From Microcaldota archaeon (GTDB lineage: Archaea; Micrarchaeota; Micrarchaeia; Micrarchaeales; CABMGC01): a stretch of 41,095 nucleotides of DNA. Made by a program: the position numbers and the translations under genes. Below the pieces are notes generated by a model. That model was not told where the DNA came from. It did no database searches and saw only the letters and a program-made list of their open reading frames with translations. Positions within the stretch are counted from its first letter, which is position 1. Every line of letters starts with the position of its first letter. This document shows, one piece after another, positions 24,202-32,511 of the stretch. The stretch is taken from positions 1-41,095 of the forward strand of contig JAJZKW010000011.1 in the NCBI GenBank assembly GCA_021803945.1, given 5' to 3'.

Positions 24202-24498
24202 TTATCTCTTCTTCCTTTTCTTTGTTGACTTTGCTGCACGCTTTGCGGCATGCTTTGCATGTCGGGCTGCGGCCTGGCGGCTCGCTCGCCTTGAAGCTCG
24301 GGGTGCCGACCCATCGCCACCTACATCGCTTAGGAGGTCGTTGATGTGCGCGTCGTCCTGAGGCCTGTCTGCCGCTGTACTGAGGAGTGCCTCGCTCTCG
24401 ATTATCCCCTTCTCTAAAAGCTTATATATTTCCTGTGTCCTATTAAAGGATTCGAGCTTCTTCGAAGTCTGCCCTTTTGATGACTTTTTAGTTGCCAT
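24202..24498 (-). CDS. Small basic protein with histone-H1-like tail
   Basis: A 98-residue protein. The first half has a short helical segment (SFNRTQEIYKLLEKGIIESE) and an acidic stretch (DRPQDDAHINDLLSDVGGDG). The last 30 residues are Ala/Arg/Lys-rich (RRASRQAAARHAKHAAKRAA then KSTKKRKKR), like histone H1 or bacterial HU-type tails. Possibly DNA- or RNA-binding. The stop lies one base from the regulator stop at 24200 (convergent genes). The start at 24498 fits the bidirectional TATA at 24537-24544. Not a family I can name. Confidence 0.6.
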   Translation of the reverse strand: MATKKSSKGQTSKKLESFNRTQEIYKLLEKGIIESEALLSTAADRPQDDAHINDLLSDVGGDGSAPRASRRASRQAAARHAKHAAKRAAKSTKKRKKR

Positions 24499-24536
24499 TG
24501 AATCATTGACGAATTTATGACTTAGCGTTGCATAGA

Positions 24537-24544
24537 TATTTATA
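24537..24544. promoter_or_regulatory. Bidirectional TATA between the basic protein and the Lhr-like helicase
   Basis: TATTTATA on the plus strand, TATAAATA on the minus strand. A start 26 bases to the right falls at 24566, one base before the helicase ATG (leaderless); to the left it falls near 24514, 16 bases before the basic-protein ATG. Confidence 0.6.
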
Positions 24545-24566
24545 CATTGTTTTTTGGTGGGACCAG

Positions 24567-27218
24567 ATGATAAGCTACGCGAAGGAGCCATTCAGCACGG
24601 AGGAGAGCCTTGGCGGCCTGAATATCTTCATAAGGAGATGGTTTGAGTCCAGATACAAGGAGCTTACCCCTCCGCAGAGGTACTCGCTCAAGCTTATAAC
24701 AGAAAGGAAGAACGTCCTGATAACTGCGCCGACCGGGAGCGGCAAGACTTTCTCGGCGTTCACTTCGATACTTAGCGAACTGATGAATATATCGCTTGCC
24801 GGAAAGCTTGAAGACAAGGTTTACTGCATATATGTGTCGCCGCTGCGCGCACTTAACAATGACATATACCGCAACCTGACAGTTCCGATAGAGGAGATCT
24901 ACTCTGATATAAGCATACCGATAAAGAAGATAACTGTCGGGATAAGGACAGGGGACACAACAGTAAAGGAGAGACAGCAGATGCTCAGGACTCCGCCAAA
25001 CATACTTGTGACAACCCCCGAGAGCCTAGCGATACTTATAAATTCTGAGAAGTTCGCAGAGCACCTGAAATACGTGAAGTATGTAGTGGTGGATGAGCTC
25101 CACGAACTGGCCAACAATAAGCGCGGTGTCCACCTGTCGCTCTCTATAGAGAGGCTTCAGGACCGCATCGGGCACGGATTCACAAGGATAGGGCTTGGGG
25201 CAACGCTCTCTCCTCTTGAAAGGGCAGCCAAGTTCCTTGTCGGATATGAGGGCGGCAAGGAGAGGGACTGCATAATAATAGACGCGACATGGGACAAGAA
25301 GATGGAGTTTGTTACGATATGCCCGGTCAGGGACATAATAAACGAGGCCGATAATGTTGTGGAAGAGTCAATATACAGGATGATAAACAGGATAATAAAT
25401 GAGAACAAGACAACATTAGTATTCACCAATACAAGAAGCGGGACGGAAAGAGTCGTGTACAACCTGATCAAGAAATTCAAGTTCAATGAGGACATAGCCG
25501 CACATCACGGCTCCCTATCCAGGGAGAAGCGGCTGGATGTCGAGGACTTACTGAAGCGAGGCAAGCTCAGGTGCGCGGTGTCGTCCACTAGCCTTGAGCT
25601 AGGAATAGATATAGGTGCTATAGACAACGTAGTGCAGATAGGGTCTCCGAAAAGCGTTGCGCGCGCAGTGCAGAGGATAGGGCGAAGCGGACATAGCTTC
25701 AATGACATCGCCAAGGGAGAGGTAATAGTGACAAACAGAGATGACCTGATAGAATGCGCAGTCATGCTTGATGCAGCGAAAAAGAGGCACATGGACACCT
25801 TCACGACTCCGATGAATGCACTTGACGTCCTTTCGCAGCACATAGTGGGGATGAGCCAGAACAAGACATGGAGCATTGACGATGCATATAATCTCGTGAG
25901 AGGTGCATATGCATACCATACGCTCGCTAAGGAGGACTTCATTGCTGTAGTAAGATATCTTGCAGGCATGTATGTTGGCCTGGAGAGCAGGAGGGTCTAT
26001 GGTAAGATAGTCTATGATGAGAAGAAAGGACAGTTGCAGAGGCGAGGTATGTACCCTCGGGTGATATATTACCTCAACCTTGGCACGATACCGGATGAGG
26101 TATCTGTGGCAGTAATGGCTCCGGGGAAGAAATGGATAGGCAGCATACAGGAGGAATTCCTCTCAAGGCTGAAGCCGGGGGACATATTCGTGCTTGGCGG
26201 CAAGCAGTACAGGTTCGAGTATGCCAGGATGATGGTGTGCCATGTCACCGAGGCTCCCGGACAGGTTCCTACCATACCGCCGTGGTTTTCTGAGCAGCTT
26301 CCGCTCACATACGAAACGGCGATAGAGATAGGCAAGTTCAGGGAATCGTTTGCTGATGAGGTTGGCAAGAAGCTCAGAACCAAGAAACCAACGGCGATTT
26401 ACAAGAGCACTTTTGCAAGGAAAACTTGGGAAGGCAGTATTCTGAAGGATATGCCAATGGACGACTACGCAAGGAATTCGGCATTCAATTATTTCGCTGA
26501 GCAGCTCCTGTTTGTCGGTTTTGTCCCAAACCACAAGTCAATTCTGATAGAGAGGACGTTTGACTCGGAAAGAGGCAGAGACCTGCTGATATTCCATTCG
26601 CTGTACGGGCGCAGGGTGAACGATGCGCTATCCAGGATAATAGCCATAATGATTGCAGACAGATGTGGAATAGAGATAGGTATTAACATAAATGACAATG
26701 GATTTGTCCTGGCTACAGACTCCGGAACGGCCATACGGAAGGAGGACCTGGAGATGATTTTCACCGGTCTTGGGAGGACTGATGTTGATGCACTCCTGAA
26801 GGACAACATAAAAAGGACGGAGATGATGAAGAGGAGGTTCAGGTACAATGCTGCGAGGTCTTTCATGGTGCTCAGGAACTACAAGGGATTCCAGGTAAGC
26901 GTGAAGAAGCAGCAGATAAGCGCGCAGATACTGCTTAAGGCTGTGGAAGAGATGGACCCAGGCTTCCCGATACTGAAGGAGACTTACAGGGAGATATTTG
27001 AGGATGTGATGGATCTTCCGCGCGCAAAGAAGGTGATAGAGGGCATACTCAGCAAGGAGATAGCCTACAGGATAATTGATACTGCAGTGCCTTCGCCGTT
27101 CTCCCACAATATGATAACATTCGGGGAGGCCGACATAATAATGATGAAAGATAGGAGGAGACACATAAAGGAACTACATAAGCAGGTACTCGACAGGATA
27201 AGGAGGATGAAGAGATGA
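24567..27218 (+). CDS. lhr: Lhr-like DEAD/H-box helicase
   Basis: An 883-residue superfamily 2 helicase of the archaeal Lhr type (large helicase-related). Motifs: Q-like TPPQRYSLKLI, Walker A APTGSGKTFSAF, Ia YVSPLRALNNDI, Ib TTPESLAIL, DEXH box VVVDELHEL, III LGATLSPLE, IV LVFTNTRSGTERV, V SSTSLELGIDIG and VI RAVQRIGRSGHS. The C-terminal half (about 430-883) holds the Lhr-specific winged-helix and beta domains. It is predicted to unwind DNA or DNA-RNA hybrids in repair. The start comes from the leaderless promoter. Its stop overlaps the next start (ATGA). Confidence 0.94.
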   Translation: MISYAKEPFSTEESLGGLNIFIRRWFESRYKELTPPQRYSLKLITERKNVLITAPTGSGKTFSAFTSILSELMNISLAGKLEDKVYCIYVSPLRALNNDIYRNLTVPIEEIYSDISIPIKKITVGIRTGDTTVKERQQMLRTPPNILVTTPESLAILINSEKFAEHLKYVKYVVVDELHELANNKRGVHLSLSIERLQDRIGHGFTRIGLGATLSPLERAAKFLVGYEGGKERDCIIIDATWDKKMEFVTICPVRDIINEADNVVEESIYRMINRIINENKTTLVFTNTRSGTERVVYNLIKKFKFNEDIAAHHGSLSREKRLDVEDLLKRGKLRCAVSSTSLELGIDIGAIDNVVQIGSPKSVARAVQRIGRSGHSFNDIAKGEVIVTNRDDLIECAVMLDAAKKRHMDTFTTPMNALDVLSQHIVGMSQNKTWSIDDAYNLVRGAYAYHTLAKEDFIAVVRYLAGMYVGLESRRVYGKIVYDEKKGQLQRRGMYPRVIYYLNLGTIPDEVSVAVMAPGKKWIGSIQEEFLSRLKPGDIFVLGGKQYRFEYARMMVCHVTEAPGQVPTIPPWFSEQLPLTYETAIEIGKFRESFADEVGKKLRTKKPTAIYKSTFARKTWEGSILKDMPMDDYARNSAFNYFAEQLLFVGFVPNHKSILIERTFDSERGRDLLIFHSLYGRRVNDALSRIIAIMIADRCGIEIGININDNGFVLATDSGTAIRKEDLEMIFTGLGRTDVDALLKDNIKRTEMMKRRFRYNAARSFMVLRNYKGFQVSVKKQQISAQILLKAVEEMDPGFPILKETYREIFEDVMDLPRAKKVIEGILSKEIAYRIIDTAVPSPFSHNMITFGEADIIMMKDRRRHIKELHKQVLDRIRRMKR

Positions 27219-27964
27219 AGCTTGGGAAGGATTTTGAGATTGTTGGCGGGCTGCCGATCCTTTACGTGAAGAGGTTGGACGCCATCGTATGCTCTGACCT
27301 CCACCTGGGATATGAGGGCGTGATGGCTGGAAGAGGAGCTTTCCTGCCAAAGGTGAACCTGAGTAGAATAAAGGGTATGCTCAAGCAAGCTGTTGAAAAG
27401 ACAGGAGCAGGGCGCATAATAATAGACGGCGACATAAAGAATGAGTTTTCAAAAGTGCATCTCGAAGAGTTCAATGAGCTAAGGGAGATGGTGGACTTCG
27501 TGCGCGAAGAGTTGGATGTGAAAAGGATAACCTTGGTGAAGGGGAATCACGATAACTTCGTTGACAGGATAAAAGGCAGGCTCGGAATAGAAATATTCGA
27601 GTCCGAAGCGCTGCTTGGTGGCATGCTCTTCTTCCATGGGGAGGGATTGCCTGAGGCCAAGGGATATAGCTCGATGGTAATGGGGCATGTTCACCCCGCC
27701 ATAGCGATTTATAATGGGCTGGGAGTCAAGGAGAAGTTTCATTGCTTCCTGTACGGGAAGACAAGGAAGGGCTCGGCTGAAGCTATAGTCCTTCCTGCAA
27801 TGAACTATTTTGCAGAAGGAGTGGCTGTGAACCTGGAGGATGTGAAAGGGATGGCTCCGGTATTCAGGTCTATTATTGACATTAGGAGGATGAGAGCCAT
27901 ATGCATTGGAGAAGGCGAGGCGCTTGATTTCGGCACCGTAGAGCAGCTCTCGAAGCTGAAATAA
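27215..27964 (+). CDS. Calcineurin-like metallophosphoesterase (COG1407 type)
   Basis: A 249-residue two-metal phosphoesterase. Motifs in order: SDLHLGYE, IDGDIKNEF, VKGNHDNF, FFHGEG and GHVHP; all metal ligands are present. In many archaea this family is encoded next to the Lhr helicase, as here, where the ATG overlaps the helicase stop (ATGA) and a ribosome-binding site GGAGGATG lies in the helicase end. A role in processing DNA or RNA ends with the helicase is plausible. The middle GDIKNEF segment is typical of the family. Confidence 0.92.
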   Translation: MKLGKDFEIVGGLPILYVKRLDAIVCSDLHLGYEGVMAGRGAFLPKVNLSRIKGMLKQAVEKTGAGRIIIDGDIKNEFSKVHLEEFNELREMVDFVREELDVKRITLVKGNHDNFVDRIKGRLGIEIFESEALLGGMLFFHGEGLPEAKGYSSMVMGHVHPAIAIYNGLGVKEKFHCFLYGKTRKGSAEAIVLPAMNYFAEGVAVNLEDVKGMAPVFRSIIDIRRMRAICIGEGEALDFGTVEQLSKLK

Positions 27965-27976
27965 TGCTCCGGGCAG

Positions 27977-28693
27977 TCATTCTAGCCTTATCTCCATTCT
28001 CTTGCTGTGCGCGCCGTTGTTCTTGAAGCCGTTCAGGCATATCTTGCCTATCTCATTCGTGTTGGATACGTGAAGCCCCCCGTCTGCCTGCATATCAAGA
28101 CCCAATATCTCAACCACCCTTATCACATCAAGCTTGCTTATCAACTCCCTGCCTGGAACTGTCCTTGCAAGGTTTGGTATTGCCAGCGCATCTGCCTTAG
28201 TCAGGTTCCTCGAAACAACGGCCCTGCCGATCTCTGTCTCCTTATTCGAATCGTCGATGATCTTCTGGCATAGCTCCTTGTTCAGAGTAGGCATGTCAAA
28301 ATCCATCCTTGCCCTGTCCAAATATATCTGACTGCCTGTTATGAGACCCTTATCGGAATATGCTTTTGTTACTACACCGTCTATCAGGTGTATTGCGGTG
28401 TGGTGGCGCATGTATGACAGCCGCTTCTCCCAATCTATCGTGCAATGTACCTGGATGCCTTCATTCAATCCGCTTGCGTCGCTTACAACATGCGCGATTT
28501 CATCCCCTTCCTTTATAACATCTGTAACAGAGATATCTGTCTCTGCAATAATCCTCCCAGTATCGTTTGGCTGGCCTCCACCCGTAGGATAGAATGCGGT
28601 CCTGTCAAGATAGATCTTGCTCCCGTCAACCCTTACGACTTTCGCCTCAAATTCCTTCAGATAAGAGTCTTTGAGGTATAGCTTTTCGGTCAT
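27977..28693 (-). CDS. alaX: Alanyl-tRNA editing protein (AlaX family)
   Basis: A 238-residue trans-editing enzyme that hydrolyses Ser- or Gly-mischarged tRNA-Ala. An N-terminal beta domain (FYPTGGGQPNDTG motif near 40-55) precedes the editing core with RHHTAIHLIDG (zinc-binding H-x3-H) and DMQADGGLHVSNTNEIG. In the second motif the usual Cys ligand position (CGGTH) is Asp (ADGGLH), so zinc coordination may differ; the His is kept. Length fits the medium AlaX-M class. The ATG at 28693 (MTEKLYLKDS) is chosen over one at 28723, which lies in the promoter region. Convergent with the phosphoesterase gene. Confidence 0.92.
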   Translation of the reverse strand: MTEKLYLKDSYLKEFEAKVVRVDGSKIYLDRTAFYPTGGGQPNDTGRIIAETDISVTDVIKEGDEIAHVVSDASGLNEGIQVHCTIDWEKRLSYMRHHTAIHLIDGVVTKAYSDKGLITGSQIYLDRARMDFDMPTLNKELCQKIIDDSNKETEIGRAVVSRNLTKADALAIPNLARTVPGRELISKLDVIRVVEILGLDMQADGGLHVSNTNEIGKICLNGFKNNGAHSKRMEIRLE

Positions 28694-28758
28694 GGCTAAC
28701 ACATAACATCCTTTATGCAGCAAATGTATTTAATTGTTTGAATGGAATGCATAACCGT

Positions 28759-28831
28759 AGTCCCATCGTCTAGCGGCCAAGGACCACGGGCTTTGGACCC
28801 GTGTACGCCAGTTCGAATCTGGCTGGGACTA
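28759..28831 (+). tRNA. tRNA-Gln(TTG)
   Basis: Acceptor AGTCCCA (28759-28765) with TGGGACT (28824-28830); D arm CGTCTAGCGGCCAAGGACC-type; anticodon arm ACGGG-CTTTGGA-CCCGT giving TTG; T arm GCCAG-TTCGAAT-CTGGC. Complete, no intron, no encoded CCA. Confidence 0.93.
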
Positions 28832-28955
28832 ATACCATATCATTGCTCTGCAGGCATACGATTTAATACTGTTGGGCTCAAATTGAGCTGTATGATGAGA
28901 TGAGGTATTTCTGAATAGTGATGAAAAAGAGAGTCTCTGACACCTTTGTTTGCGC

Positions 28956-30404
28956 TTAGTATGACCTTGCGAAGTTTGCGGAAAACTCGGATTCCTTTCC
29001 GCAATAGATGCACTTGGCGCTGCGCTTCTCCTGGTCAAAAGGCATATTTGTTATCTTTGTTCCGTTCTCTTCCTTTATCCTGCGTTCACATTCGGAGTTT
29101 CCGCACCACGGGGCGGTTATCATCCCCCCTTTTTCATTTATGGCTTTCTTGAATTCGTCGTATGTATTGACAACGGTAATATGCGAGTTCATGAAGTCAA
29201 GCGCCTTGTTATACAGGTTCTGGTGTATCTGCTCCATTAGCGAGCTTACTTCTGATACGACTCTTTCGATGCTTGCCTGCGATTTCTCTCCGGTGTCCCT
29301 CCTTGCGATCGTCACGGAATTTGCCGCAATGTCCCTCTCGCCTATCTCTATCCTTATAGGGATCCCCTTCATCTCCCATTCATTGAACTTGAAACCTGGC
29401 GAATGGCCCTGCCTTCCGTCCAGTTTGACCCTGAAGGTGCCCTTCAAGCTATCAAAAACGTTCTTTGAATAGGCATCGACCTTCTCCTGGTTATCCTTTT
29501 TGTATATGGGGATTATCACTACCTGTATATACGCAACCTTTGGCGGTATGACTAATCCTTTGTCGTCTCCGTGAGTCGCGACCATGACTCCTATCTCCCT
29601 GGTTGTTATCGCGAACGTATTCTGGTAGACGTGCCTTACCTTGCCTTCAGTATCGAGGAATTTTATATCGAACGCCTTTGCAAAATTCTGCCCGTCATTG
29701 TGGAAGTCCGGACCTTGGATAGCCCAGCCGTCAGGCATGATGTGTTCTATGCTGTAGCTTGCAACTGCTCCAGCAAACTTCTCATTGTCGCTCTTCCGCC
29801 CAGGTATCCCAGGAAGCGCAAGGTAGTCCTTCAGGAAGCTTTTGTATATTCCGAGTATCTGGTCCCTTTCGGCAATGGCTTCCTCCTCTGTTGCAAATGC
29901 CGTATGCCCCTCGTTCCATAGGAACTCCCTTGACCGGATAAATGGCGTTGGGTGCTTGAACTCCCATCTCAGCACGTTGTTCCACTGATTGTACCTCAGT
30001 GGCAGGTCCCTCCACGACCTTATCCACTTTGAATAACTCTTGTACATTATGGTTTCCGATGTGGGTCTTATTGCGAGCCTTTCCTCGAGCTTTGTATTGC
30101 CCGTTTCGGTGACCCATGCGACTTCAGGGGTAAATCCCTCGAAGTGCTCTTCTTCCTTCTTGAGGAGCTTTTCCGGTATGAGAAGCGGGAAGTACGTGTC
30201 TTCTATGCCTATCTTCTTGAATTCTGCATCTATTATGGCCATTGTCCTCTGCCATATGAAGTAGGACTGGGGGAGGAAGACTATAGAGCCGGATACATCG
30301 CTGTAATCAACGAATCCGGTCCTTATAATGACCTGTGTGTACCATTCTGAGAAATTTTCCGCCTTCTTCGCATCTATCTGCTCCACTTTGTCTTCTTCTG
30401 CCAG
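28956..30404 (-). CDS. proS: Prolyl-tRNA synthetase, archaeal/eukaryotic type
   Basis: A class II enzyme of about 482 residues without the bacterial editing insert. Motif 1 lies around YFIWQRTMAIIDAEF; then TYFPLLIPE; motif 2 LRYNQWNNVLRWEFKHPTPF; GTxx-type WNEGHTAF; motif 3 GDDKGLVIPPKVA; the C-terminal anticodon domain and a zinc-type tail with C-x-x-C residues and the typical C-terminal Tyr. The GTG at 30386 has no ribosome-binding site. A CTG at 30404 lies five bases after AGGTG (30414-30410) and adds LAEEDK to the N-terminus; it is the likelier start. Third gene of a PRODH-HAD-ProS operon. Confidence 0.96.
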   Translation of the reverse strand: MAEEDKVEQIDAKKAENFSEWYTQVIIRTGFVDYSDVSGSIVFLPQSYFIWQRTMAIIDAEFKKIGIEDTYFPLLIPEKLLKKEEEHFEGFTPEVAWVTETGNTKLEERLAIRPTSETIMYKSYSKWIRSWRDLPLRYNQWNNVLRWEFKHPTPFIRSREFLWNEGHTAFATEEEAIAERDQILGIYKSFLKDYLALPGIPGRKSDNEKFAGAVASYSIEHIMPDGWAIQGPDFHNDGQNFAKAFDIKFLDTEGKVRHVYQNTFAITTREIGVMVATHGDDKGLVIPPKVAYIQVVIIPIYKKDNQEKVDAYSKNVFDSLKGTFRVKLDGRQGHSPGFKFNEWEMKGIPIRIEIGERDIAANSVTIARRDTGEKSQASIERVVSEVSSLMEQIHQNLYNKALDFMNSHITVVNTYDEFKKAINEKGGMITAPWCGNSECERRIKEENGTKITNMPFDQEKRSAKCIYCGKESEFSANFARSY

Positions 30405-30406
30405 TT

Positions 30407-31018
30407 TTACACCTTATTGAATTTTATCCCGAGTCTTGCCAGGTCCGATTCAAGCTTCTTTATGCCTGTAAATATTATTGAATTTATGCCTACGGCTCTT
30501 GCTCCTGAAACGTTTTTGGCTATGTTGTCTATGAATATCACTTCTGAGGGCTTAAGCTTGAGTTTCGAAAGTACTTTCTTGTAGATTGGGGAATATGGCT
30601 TTACGCATCCTAGCTTGAATGACACAAATTTGTAATCAAAAAGGTCTGCAAATCCCCTTATGACGTGGTTTCTCACGTGCTCGTATCTCCACCTGTCAGC
30701 ATTTGAGAGATACGCTACGGTATAATTCCTCTTTAGTTCAGTTACAAGTTCTACCATGGCATTGTCTGGTTTTGCCGTCTTCTTGAAGAACTGCAGCCAC
30801 CGTACTTCACTTGGCTTTATCCCTAGAATCCCAGCTACTCTTTTCTCGAATTCTTTCAATGTTATCTTACCGCTTTCAAATGGCTCTGCCTCTTCTTTTA
30901 CTACGCGCTCTGCATACGCAGGCGAAGTTCCGCTTATCTTCCCCAGCCTTTTGTAGTTTTCATCATCTGGTACTTTGATTATTACGCCTCCAAGGTCGAA
31001 AAGGACCAATTTTATCAT
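30407..31018 (-). CDS. HAD superfamily hydrolase
   Basis: A 203-residue haloacid-dehalogenase-like phosphatase. Motif I is FDLGGVIIK (the second Asp of DxD replaced by Gly, as in the YihX/epoxide-hydrolase-like branch), motif II YLSNADRWR, motif III Lys in GCVKPYSPIYKKVL, motif IV VIFIDNIAKNVSGARAVG. A helical cap lies between motifs I and II. Substrate unknown. The ATG at 31018 overlaps the end of the proline dehydrogenase gene by one codon region (its stop is at 31021-31023), and a GGTG lies seven bases before the ATG. The stop precedes the ProS start by two bases. Confidence 0.88.
   Translation of the reverse strand: MIKLVLFDLGGVIIKVPDDENYKRLGKISGTSPAYAERVVKEEAEPFESGKITLKEFEKRVAGILGIKPSEVRWLQFFKKTAKPDNAMVELVTELKRNYTVAYLSNADRWRYEHVRNHVIRGFADLFDYKFVSFKLGCVKPYSPIYKKVLSKLKLKPSEVIFIDNIAKNVSGARAVGINSIIFTGIKKLESDLARLGIKFNKV
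30410..30414 (-). promoter_or_regulatory. Shine-Dalgarno AGGTG deciding the proS start
   Basis: AGGTG on the minus strand, five bases before CTG at 30404. The same AGGTG-N5-start layout occurs before the ATT starts of rnhB and the sulfocyanin-like gene. Confidence 0.5.
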
Positions 31019-31020
31019 GT

Positions 31021-31869
31021 TCAAACACCGATTATTGATCTTGCTATTAGAAGTGAGTGCTCCAGCTCTTTTAACCTTCTTATAGAGTAGCTTAGCCATT
31101 CCTCTCCGAATGGCACATATATGTAGACAGCCTCCCCTCTTGAAGCAAGGCTAGACGCCAGATCTGTGCGTATCCCTTTGAGCATCCCGAACATTGCCCT
31201 AGTGCCACACTTCCTTTCGAGCGATGTCGCTTCATCTATTATCCTGCCATCGTGGGTTGCTACCATGAATCTCTTAGATTTGTTGAACAGGTAATCCATG
31301 CATATCAGGTAGTTGGAATCAACCTCTGACTTGGTCATATATGCTATACCACGCCTTGCCTTATACGCTCCCTTTACAAGCCTGATTATGCCCCCATCCT
31401 TTGTTATGGATTTTACATCTTTAAGGCTTCTCCTGAGCCTTGACTGTATACATATTCCTGCGCCCTTGTATTTTTTAAACAGTTTTGTATAGGCTTTTAT
31501 AGTGGCCCCCACTGTAGTGTAATCCTCCATATCGAGCCACACGAAAATCCCGTATTTCTTGGCATGGTTTAGTATCCTTTCATAATTCGTGATAAACATC
31601 GCATAGCTCATGCGAAGCCCTAGCTGCGTGGGCTTGACAGCTATGCTTCCGTTTATCCTGTGCCTGTGCATTTCGATGATGATTTGGTAGTATACGTTGA
31701 CGTCCCTGTCTACTCTTGGCTTTTCTAGTATATCCTCTCCGAGATAATTGATTATTGCTTTTTGTCCTCTTGAGTTTAGCTCTTTTGATGCCTTGATCGC
31801 GTCTGATATTGTTATTCCTCCTATCCATTTCCTGGCGAAGATTATGCCAGCTCTGCTTATAATAGACAT
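31021..31869 (-). CDS. Proline dehydrogenase family protein
   Basis: A 282-residue FAD-dependent TIM-barrel enzyme that oxidises proline to pyrroline-5-carboxylate. Recognisable motifs: SIAVKPTQLGL (Lys at the active site), VWLDMEDYTTV, ICIQSRLRRSL, RLVKGAYK, FMVATHDGRIIDEA, AMFGMLKGIR and the C-terminal YVPFGEEWLSYSIRRLKE with the paired Arg that bind substrate carboxylate. It is shorter than bacterial PutA modules but like mono-functional archaeal PRODH. The ATG at 31869 (MSIISRAGI) is chosen; upstream sequence belongs to the shared promoter and tRNA-Trp. First gene of an operon ending in proS. Confidence 0.9.
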   Translation of the reverse strand: MSIISRAGIIFARKWIGGITISDAIKASKELNSRGQKAIINYLGEDILEKPRVDRDVNVYYQIIIEMHRHRINGSIAVKPTQLGLRMSYAMFITNYERILNHAKKYGIFVWLDMEDYTTVGATIKAYTKLFKKYKGAGICIQSRLRRSLKDVKSITKDGGIIRLVKGAYKARRGIAYMTKSEVDSNYLICMDYLFNKSKRFMVATHDGRIIDEATSLERKCGTRAMFGMLKGIRTDLASSLASRGEAVYIYVPFGEEWLSYSIRRLKELEHSLLIARSIIGV

Positions 31870-31909
31870 GGCCACACGACAATAGCAGGTTGGGATATGT
31901 GTCTTAATG

Positions 31910-31918
31910 TATAAAAAT
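31910..31918. promoter_or_regulatory. TATA region between proline dehydrogenase and tRNA-Trp
   Basis: TATAAAAAT on the plus strand, 26-30 bases before tRNA-Trp; the minus strand reads TTTTTATACATTAAG, a possible weaker TATA for the proline dehydrogenase operon about 40 bases from its ATG. Confidence 0.5.
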
Positions 31919-31942
31919 TGGTAACACCAATACGATAGTGCA

Positions 31943-32086
31943 GGGGTTGTGGCGTAACTTGGCAGCGCGGCAGGCTCCAGATGTTTAACCAAATAAATGA
32001 GCATTGTGCGATGATTAGGATTTGGAGCTATGATTTTGTGAAATGGGCGTTACCTGCATGTCCGGGTTCAAATCCCGGCAACCCCA
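31943..32086 (+). tRNA. tRNA-Trp(CCA) with a 71-nt intron
   Basis: Acceptor GGGGTTG (31943-31949) with CAACCCC (32079-32085); D stem GCG/CGC; anticodon stem GCAGG (31970-31974) with CCTGC (32053-32057); anticodon loop CTCCAG|A gives CCA; T arm CCGGG-TTCAAAT-CCCGG. The loop is split after position 37 by a 71-base intron. The mature tRNA is 73 nt. No CCA end encoded. Confidence 0.93.
31981..32051 (+). other. Intron of tRNA-Trp at position 37/38
   Basis: Bulge-helix-bulge: outer helix GCAGG/CCTGC, 3' bulge TTA, central helix CTCC/GGCG with one T-C mismatch, 5' bulge AGA, inner helix TGTTT/AAATG. Inside the intron GCGATGA resembles C box RUGAUGA, a second TATGAT resembles C', and TTTGGAG (32021-32027) can pair with the anticodon loop CTCCAGA. 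No clear CTGA D box is present, so guide function is only a possibility. Confidence 0.8.
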
Positions 32087-32180
32087 AAGCAGTTCTAATA
32101 AAAGGTTATTGAAACCGCTGAATGCAAACCAACAGCAGATATAGGAAAAAGGTATTAAATGCTATTTCCCAATAAGTATT

Positions 32181-32369
32181 ATGGGATTTGCTAAGGATGA
32201 TGCAGAGGGGATAATGGTTATTCTGGTCCTGGCCGTTGTTTTTGGATGGATGTTTGCAATATATCTGCGTTTGTATGTGATAGGTGTTATACTTACCGTA
32301 TTGGCCATAGTATGCCTGTTTATCTCGCAGGAGTTGAGGGAGATATTCAGAACGAAGATAAAAGGATAA
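32181..32369 (+). CDS. Small membrane protein, function unknown
   Basis: A 62-residue protein with two hydrophobic helices (about 11-31, IMVILVLAVVFGWMFAIYL, and 32-48) and a charged C-terminus (QELREIFRTKIKG). No family recognised. A TATA-like GGTATTAAAT (32151-32160) with a start 26 bases downstream lands on the ATG, which supports a leaderless mRNA and real expression. Confidence 0.6.
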   Translation: MGFAKDDAEGIMVILVLAVVFGWMFAIYLRLYVIGVILTVLAIVCLFISQELREIFRTKIKG

Positions 32370-32511
32370 ATATAAAAATTTGGAGTGTTTTTACGCAATC
32401 TGTGAGCTTATTGTCTCAGCTAATCCTTCGTGGTTCTGTTTGAAGTGGGAAGACATACATGTTTAAAGGTTAAGTATTTAAAATAAGAATTGGCAGATAT
32501 GTATTGGTTGC

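Noticed and set aside
31870-32004. Upstream extension of proline dehydrogenase to 32004
   Set aside because: The extra 45 residues overlap tRNA-Trp and the promoter; the family N-terminus begins at the ATG at 31869.
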